Assembly: GCF_017591425.1 (NCBI RefSeq)
Contig: NW_024466413.1
Location: forward strand, 372,001 to 436,000
Direction: 5' to 3'
From: Ochotona curzoniae
Taxonomy: Eukaryota; Chordata; Mammalia; Lagomorpha; Ochotonidae
Length of the DNA: 64,000 nt
Shown: in pieces, positions 58,706 to 64,000 of the stretch
Layout of the letters: each line of letters begins with the position of its first letter
How positions within the stretch are numbered: the stretch's first letter is position 1
Made by a program: the position numbers and the translations under genes
Notes under the pieces: generated by a model
The model's input: only the letters and a program-made list of their open reading frames with translations
Told to the model about the DNA's origin: nothing
Database searches by the model: none

Positions 58706-61700
58706 AAAGGCCCTAAACAAGGAGGCATCCACTTGTGCCACCCCTGTGGGTGCCAGTGCAGGGACTCTTGCACTCACAGCAGCCACGGAAGGAATCTCAG
58801 AGGAACCCTGGGGAGGGTCGGCTTCCCCCTGCTGCTCCTGGAGCTTCCATGCAGGGTTTCCCTTCCACCACCCTGGGCGCATGGTGCATGCACAGTGGTA
58901 AGTCAACAGAGAGCTCAAGTGCTGATACCTGTACCTGGAGTGAGCTCACAGCTTTTGAAACATAAAAATAAGACCCAGGAGGCATCTGCTGAGAGACCAT
59001 GCACCCGGTCCTCACAGGAGATGCTGAGCCAACCGCTGGGTCTACACTATCCATGGTCCGCAGCCCCATGTCATCATGACACAGCATTCCCAGACCCTGC
59101 ATGATACAGGCCTCATGGACATGTCCTAGTGTATGGAACTGTTATCCCATTGGCCTGTCTTCAGTAAGCATCTTTATGAATGTATATCTTTTTGTTCTGG
59201 CTGGACCATTTGTCCAGTTGTAGACTCCCCAGGTCACAGGTGTGACTCCTGTAAGGTCCTCAAGGTGCTTGCTGTCAAATGAAGAGGTGATTGCTGGTCA
59301 CTCAGGGACATTGTGGGGACTTGGGTTTCTGGGGTGATGTTGTTGCCCCAACTGGGCAGGCTTCCCCTGCAAGGCAGAGGGGATAGTCTCATCCTGAGTC
59401 AAGTGTTTAGCTTGGGTTCCAGTACCAACTGCAGAGCAAGGGAGCTGGCCTGGCTTCTGGAGGCTAGTGTCATGCTACAAAACAGTCCACGAGCCCAGAA
59501 GGGCAGAGGTCTTGCTGACCCATACAGAGACCCAGGGAATGCCTGCAGGGAATTGGACTGAGAGGAAGGTCCCATTTCTTAGCAGGACTTTCTCCAGAAC
59601 CATCTTGGCATCTGTGTGCACACAGAGCGGCTGGAGGCTTGGACAAGAACCCTTACTCATAGCTCCAGCCCTCACAATGTCAAGAAGCAAGCTGGAGACA
59701 GACCCTGTGGGGTGGCGGGAGCTTCCAAAACCCTGCAGACCTGGCTCCTGGTCTTGGCTCTGCCATGGTTTGCAGAGTTGGCCCAGGGCCCAGAGCAGTT
59801 TCTTGTGCTCCAGGCTCTGGTCTGCTCTGCATGGCAGCGTCACTGTAGCAAGCTCGTGGGCTTTGGAAGACTTCCACAAGTTTGGGCCAGTGCAGCTGCT
59901 TGCAGGCTAAGTGTTTCAAAGCTCAGCCCACTTTTTGCATCTTGGTTTCTCCAGCGTCCCTCCCTTGACCTTGTATCCACTCCCCTCTCTCCCCCCCCTG
60001 CCAAACACTCAGTGAGTGTTGCTCATGAGAGAGCTCACAGCCCAGTGGAAGAGTAGGAAGCCAGATATCAGAGTACCCCAATAGTGACAACGTAGAGTGT
60101 GACTGATACGGCAGATCAGATCTCAGGCTGGGCATTTAGCAGGTGCACACAGCATCTGAGGGTTGTGTCCAGCTGGTCCTGGGTGGGTGAGTGGTCAGAT
60201 TGAATTTGTCCTTAGGCTGTGCATTCCAGCCATCCCCAGGATGGTGGTACCAGGGCAGGGAAGAGTTCAGTATGCCCCCCTTACTGCTGCTGAGACCTGG
60301 ACTTGCTTGCCACCCAGCACTAGAATGTGATGTCACAGTCTCCCAGGCTGGTGTCCATATCATCCCCTGTCTAAGGCCTGTCTGCTCAGACTAACCAGGG
60401 CACCCAAGAGCTGACTTGCTTCTCATCTCTGCCCTAGTTTCCATGATGTAGGAACTGCTAGTCATGCTGCTGGGGTGTCCCCACATTTCATGCTTCCTCG
60501 GACTTAGAGCAGTCTCCCCAGGCCCATCTGAGAAGAAAATGGCAGCTCAGTTAGAGTGACTCCTGCAGGGAGAGGAGCAAAGACTTGCAACTCTGCAGGT
60601 TAACCACCTTGCTGAGTCTGGGCCACAGCTAGCAGGACAATGCCGGGTTCCCACAGGGAGCCCCCTTGGGGAAGAGACACAATGGAAATAGGTTTTACCT
60701 GCTCCCTAGCCCAGCTCAGCCTGTTCGACTTCTGTGTGTTGCCAAGTCTTTTTGCTGCTTTCTGCTTCTCACTGTTCACAGTGGTGATCATAGCATATGT
60801 GTGCACGTGGTTGGTGTTCAGGACGCAAACTGGAACTTTTCTTGTGTAAACGTGTTTTATGCATGTTGTTCAAGGCCAAGGAGTGCTGGGTCAGGTGGAG
60901 CTGAAGGAACCAAGTCCCAGTTCTGTTGGTGGCATCTTGGTAAAGTGCTGAGTGACATCAGAATCTAAGCAGAGCTTTGTATCTTACAGCTGTAGGTTGT
61001 GGCCAGCTGGGTGGGGCGCCTGGACCAGTCCTGCTTAGTCTTAGCCTCTGCTGCTGCCTCAATCCCCATGATGGGCCTTGGCGTGGACCAGGGCCCACGT
61101 CCCCTGAGTCGCCTCTGTACAAGGAAGACGCTGAGGGCTGCAAACAATCAGTGAGGCTTGAAGAAGCTCCCAGGTTGCAGTGGAGAGCATGTGCACCAGG
61201 GCTCCCAAGGGCTGAACTATGGGCGCAGGAGACAGCCCAGGAGCTGTGAAGACCACCCTGCAGACCTCAGTGTGGAGAGGAGCAAGCTGAGGGCCTGGAG
61301 TGCAAGCCTGGGCCCAAGGGCTCCTGTTACAGAAGCTCTGCCAAGCACCCCAAGACCCTCAGTCCAGGCATCAGGTGCAGCTCCTGAAACGCCTCACGCT
61401 TCTGTCTCTGAGTGGCCTGTGGACACAGTGCTGATGGAGCCGCAGGTGTGCCCGGGAGGCGGGAGGACCGGACCTCCCTGTGCCTGTTGCAGGGCCCAGC
61501 ATGCTCCCTGATGGTCTATTTTGAGGCCCATCTTCCGGGTGTTTCCATAGATACCCAGTCACGGTGACTAATGGGGCTAAGCTCTCTGCCACACTGATTG
61601 GAATGTCCCGCTGCTGTGCCAGCCGCCACCTCCTCCTTCAACTGATAACACTCTTCTCTTTATAGCTCTTGATGTCTTCTTAGATGCATCCGTGATGGGT

Positions 61701-62077
61701 CTGCGCTTTCTCACGCAGACACCCGGTGAATACGAATGAGGTTGGAGCTGCGTGCTGGAGTGGATATTTTCAGTACACATCTTCCAAGTAATCACTGAGC
61801 AGGGCCACCCGGGGGCTTGTGGTGTGGCCATGATGGGAAGGTGACAGTCACGGCAGTGAGCCTGAGGCCAGGATTGGGAACAGAGCAATCACCCCATAGC
61901 CGGAGCTACTCTGCCATACTGTCTCAGAGGGACACTTAGGGAGCCTGGCTCAGAGCCCAGATCCTAAATGTGCACTTGTTCTGACCAAATGTCTCTTCCC
62001 TTCTCTCCAACTGGGAAGCAGAATGGGGAAGGTTTGTGGGTTGTTGAACTGATGGATACTTCCCATCCACCCAACAA

Positions 62078-62200
62078 GTGGTGGTTGACCAACTCTGAGC
62101 CAGATGCTGTTGCAGGTGTGAGGGAGTGCAGTGGCAGTTACAGTGGCTCCCTGCCGTGGAGGAAGGTGCAAGTCTATGAGGGCTTGACGAGCTGTGTGCA
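62078..62200 (+). repeat. L2-like relic
   Basis: CTCTGAGCCAGATGCTGTTG, then CAGTTACAGTGGCTCCCTGC and GTGGAGGAAGGTGCAAGTC, follow the L2 3' motif order ('tgtgccaggcactgtt...ccctgccctcatggagctta'). Confidence 0.5.
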
Positions 62201-63239
62201 TTCATGCTGGTGCATGAAGGTCCAGGGGGCTGTGCCAGGGCACAGGCCGGGGACTCAACTTCCTTTCCTATGGACTTATGGCCTCCCCGGGGACAGACCA
62301 GCTGGGAAAGGCCACCGAGAAACTTTCCGTGGCTGGCTGCAGCCATTGCCCTCTCAGTGGCACCTTCTGTGCCCAGCCAGCCACCCTTGGGTCTGTCTCC
62401 AGGAGGATTGGGCAGCCAGAAGGCCATGCGGTACCTGCTCTGGAAGGTGTGTGCCCACTCCCAGGGTGCCCCTTCCATCACATGATGGCGTTTCTGATGT
62501 TAGTTCCAGTAGCTGCCACAGGCAGCTGTGTCTCGGGCCACCTGGGCAAGGCAGGGAGGAGGCTAGCACCTTCATACCCAGTGACCCTCACCTCTTTCCC
62601 AGGAGTCTTAGCAGTGGCCCTGGGACGTGACTTTCCCAGAGCAGCCCATGTCTCCCTGCCCAAGTGCCTCTGTGCACCTCTGAGGTCTCTGGCAAGGCCA
62701 GCTGCCCTCGGGCAGCCTGACCGAGTATTTCTGGTGAGTCCCAGAGGCTGGTTCATGTGGGGCCGAGGAGCATTGCCTTGGAGGTTCAGCTGTGTCTTTC
62801 AGCTTTCTGGCCTAAGGCTCTGCTGGCCAGGAACTAGGAGACCCAGGAATACCTTCCTATGGCTTTGGTATCTCTGGGCACAGACAGAGAGAACCCTTTG
62901 TTTTTACTTCCATGGATAATGACATAGATAGAAACAGGGCTACTCCTAAGGCTGCGTGGAGGTCACCACCCACTGCGTCTGTGATCATGCTCCTCCTGAG
63001 TGCTCTCAGCAGCCAAGAGATTCTGGGATGGCATGACTGGCTCTGTGGAGCATGCTCACCTGTTACTCTTGACCTCTAGAGATGGACAGGCATGAGTGAG
63101 CTCTGGCAGTAAGGAGAATGAGCTTAAGAGAGCCTGATGGGCCACTGCAGGGCTCCCTAGCAAATCAGACGTAGTCTCAAGATTGGTCTTTGAGCACTGC
63201 TCCAGGCTTCTTGCTCCATGTTCGTGCCCTTACTCACCT

Positions 63240-63430
63240 CTGCCTGTCTTATCTGTCCACTGCCTACCCACCTATCCATGGACAGACATGTCCATCTGCC
63301 CACCCATCCACAGCCTACTCCCTTTTGTCCTTTGCTCACTCACTCACCTGTCAGTCCCTCCACACTCTGCCTTCCTTTTACCTGCTGCTCACCCACCCAC
63401 TTATCCACCCACCCAGCCATCCAGCAAATG
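63240..63430 (+). repeat. Degenerate (CCAC/CCAT)-rich simple tract
   Basis: Repeated CCATC, CCACC, TCACTCAC and ACCCACCCAC units over about 190 bp, decayed. It is followed by an L2-like piece (TACTGAGCACATTCTGTGTG). Confidence 0.7.
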
Positions 63431-64000
63431 CTACTGAGCACATTCTGTGTGCTGGTCAGTCTAAACCGAGGTGGGGGAGTTGCCTCTGGGGTGCCCACCC
63501 CTTGCTTCCCTTTTTGTCACTGCTGGAGCCTCCTTACCCAGGAGGCTTCTCTTTGGTGATGAGAATGCTGCAGGGGCCATTTTTAGTTTAGCCACAGAAA
63601 CTTTTGGATTCTGACCATCTTCCTTGTGTCCCCGGTATCCTCTGGCGATGAGAGATGCAGAGTGGGCACTTGCTTGCGAGAGTAGGGGGAAAGAGCAGAT
63701 CTGAAGGAGCTTTTGAGAAAAACAAAGGAAAGAAGTCTGGAGTCTCCGGACAGTGGTGGGCAGGGCCAGGTACTAGTTCTGATGAGCAGAGGACTGGACC
63801 AGCACGCTCTGTGCCTACCAAGGGGGAGCAGATACGCAGGCTGTGCAAAGCTGAGCCACGAGGCCGGATATCTCTGCTCTCCGGTGGAAGCCAGCCAGCA
63901 GTGCCAGCTCCGTGGGCAGCAGGCAGCCCACCGCTGGTGGTGCACGGTGTGTGGCAGTGCTCACACAGGTCACAGTGGAAGCCCTCAAAGGCCAAAGTGA

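Larger units (their letters stand above)
56045..64000 (+). other. TRAPPC9: 5' part of the next TRAPPC9 intron
   Basis: The intron begins with a strong U2 donor (GTGAGT) after exon base 56044 and continues past the window. I see one SINE (58384-58705), an L2-like relic near 62.1 kb and a degenerate CCAC/CCAT-rich tract near 63.3 kb. The stretches 56.05-58.38 and 58.71-62.0 kb hold no gene or clear repeat that I can recognise. Confidence 0.88.

Noticed and set aside
1..64000. tRNA, rRNA, snRNA genes or CRISPR arrays.
   Set aside because: Only tRNA-like SINE heads were seen; no intact cloverleaf, snRNA sequence or regularly spaced identical repeats with unique spacers are present.

Overview
The window is mammalian nuclear DNA, almost certainly from a lagomorph and most likely a pika (Ochotona). 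It carries many tRNA-derived C-type SINEs (CSINE) of the lagomorph kind, including a subfamily whose 3' end I associate with pikas, along with old MIR/L2 and LINE-1 remnants. There is no bacterial-style gene density, operon or phage content. The species call rests on recognising the SINEs by eye, not on a database search.

The only protein-coding gene I can support is TRAPPC9 (NIBP), a subunit of the TRAPPII vesicle-tethering complex, on the + strand. Three consecutive internal exons from the C-terminal part of the protein are present: 4291-4401, 43531-43684 and 55954-56044, about 118 codons in total. Their phases join without a break and the joined reading frame matches the known protein family. 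They are separated by introns of 39,129 bp and 12,269 bp; the flanking introns run off both window edges.

The most notable feature is the 43685-55953 intron. It has no GT-AG ends. It begins ATATCCTT, ends AC, and carries TTCCTTGAC 11 nt before its end. This is a textbook minor-spliceosome (U12-type) AT-AC intron, and it restores the expected protein sequence exactly at the joint.

The rest is intronic. From left to right: 1-4290 is the end of an upstream intron, with a SINE and a LINE-1-like block split by a younger SINE. The interval 4402-43530 is a long intron with about ten SINE pieces, several minisatellites (52, 56, 47, 78, 61 and 51 bp periods) and two small CpG-rich patches. The interval 43685-55953 is the U12 intron, with a 1.3-kb degenerate GC-rich tandem array near its middle, three SINE pieces and AT-rich islands that may be conserved regulatory DNA. 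The interval 56045-64000 is the start of the next intron, with one SINE and otherwise little recognisable content. Nearly all long ORFs seen in six-frame translation are chance frames in GC-rich intron or SINE sequence.
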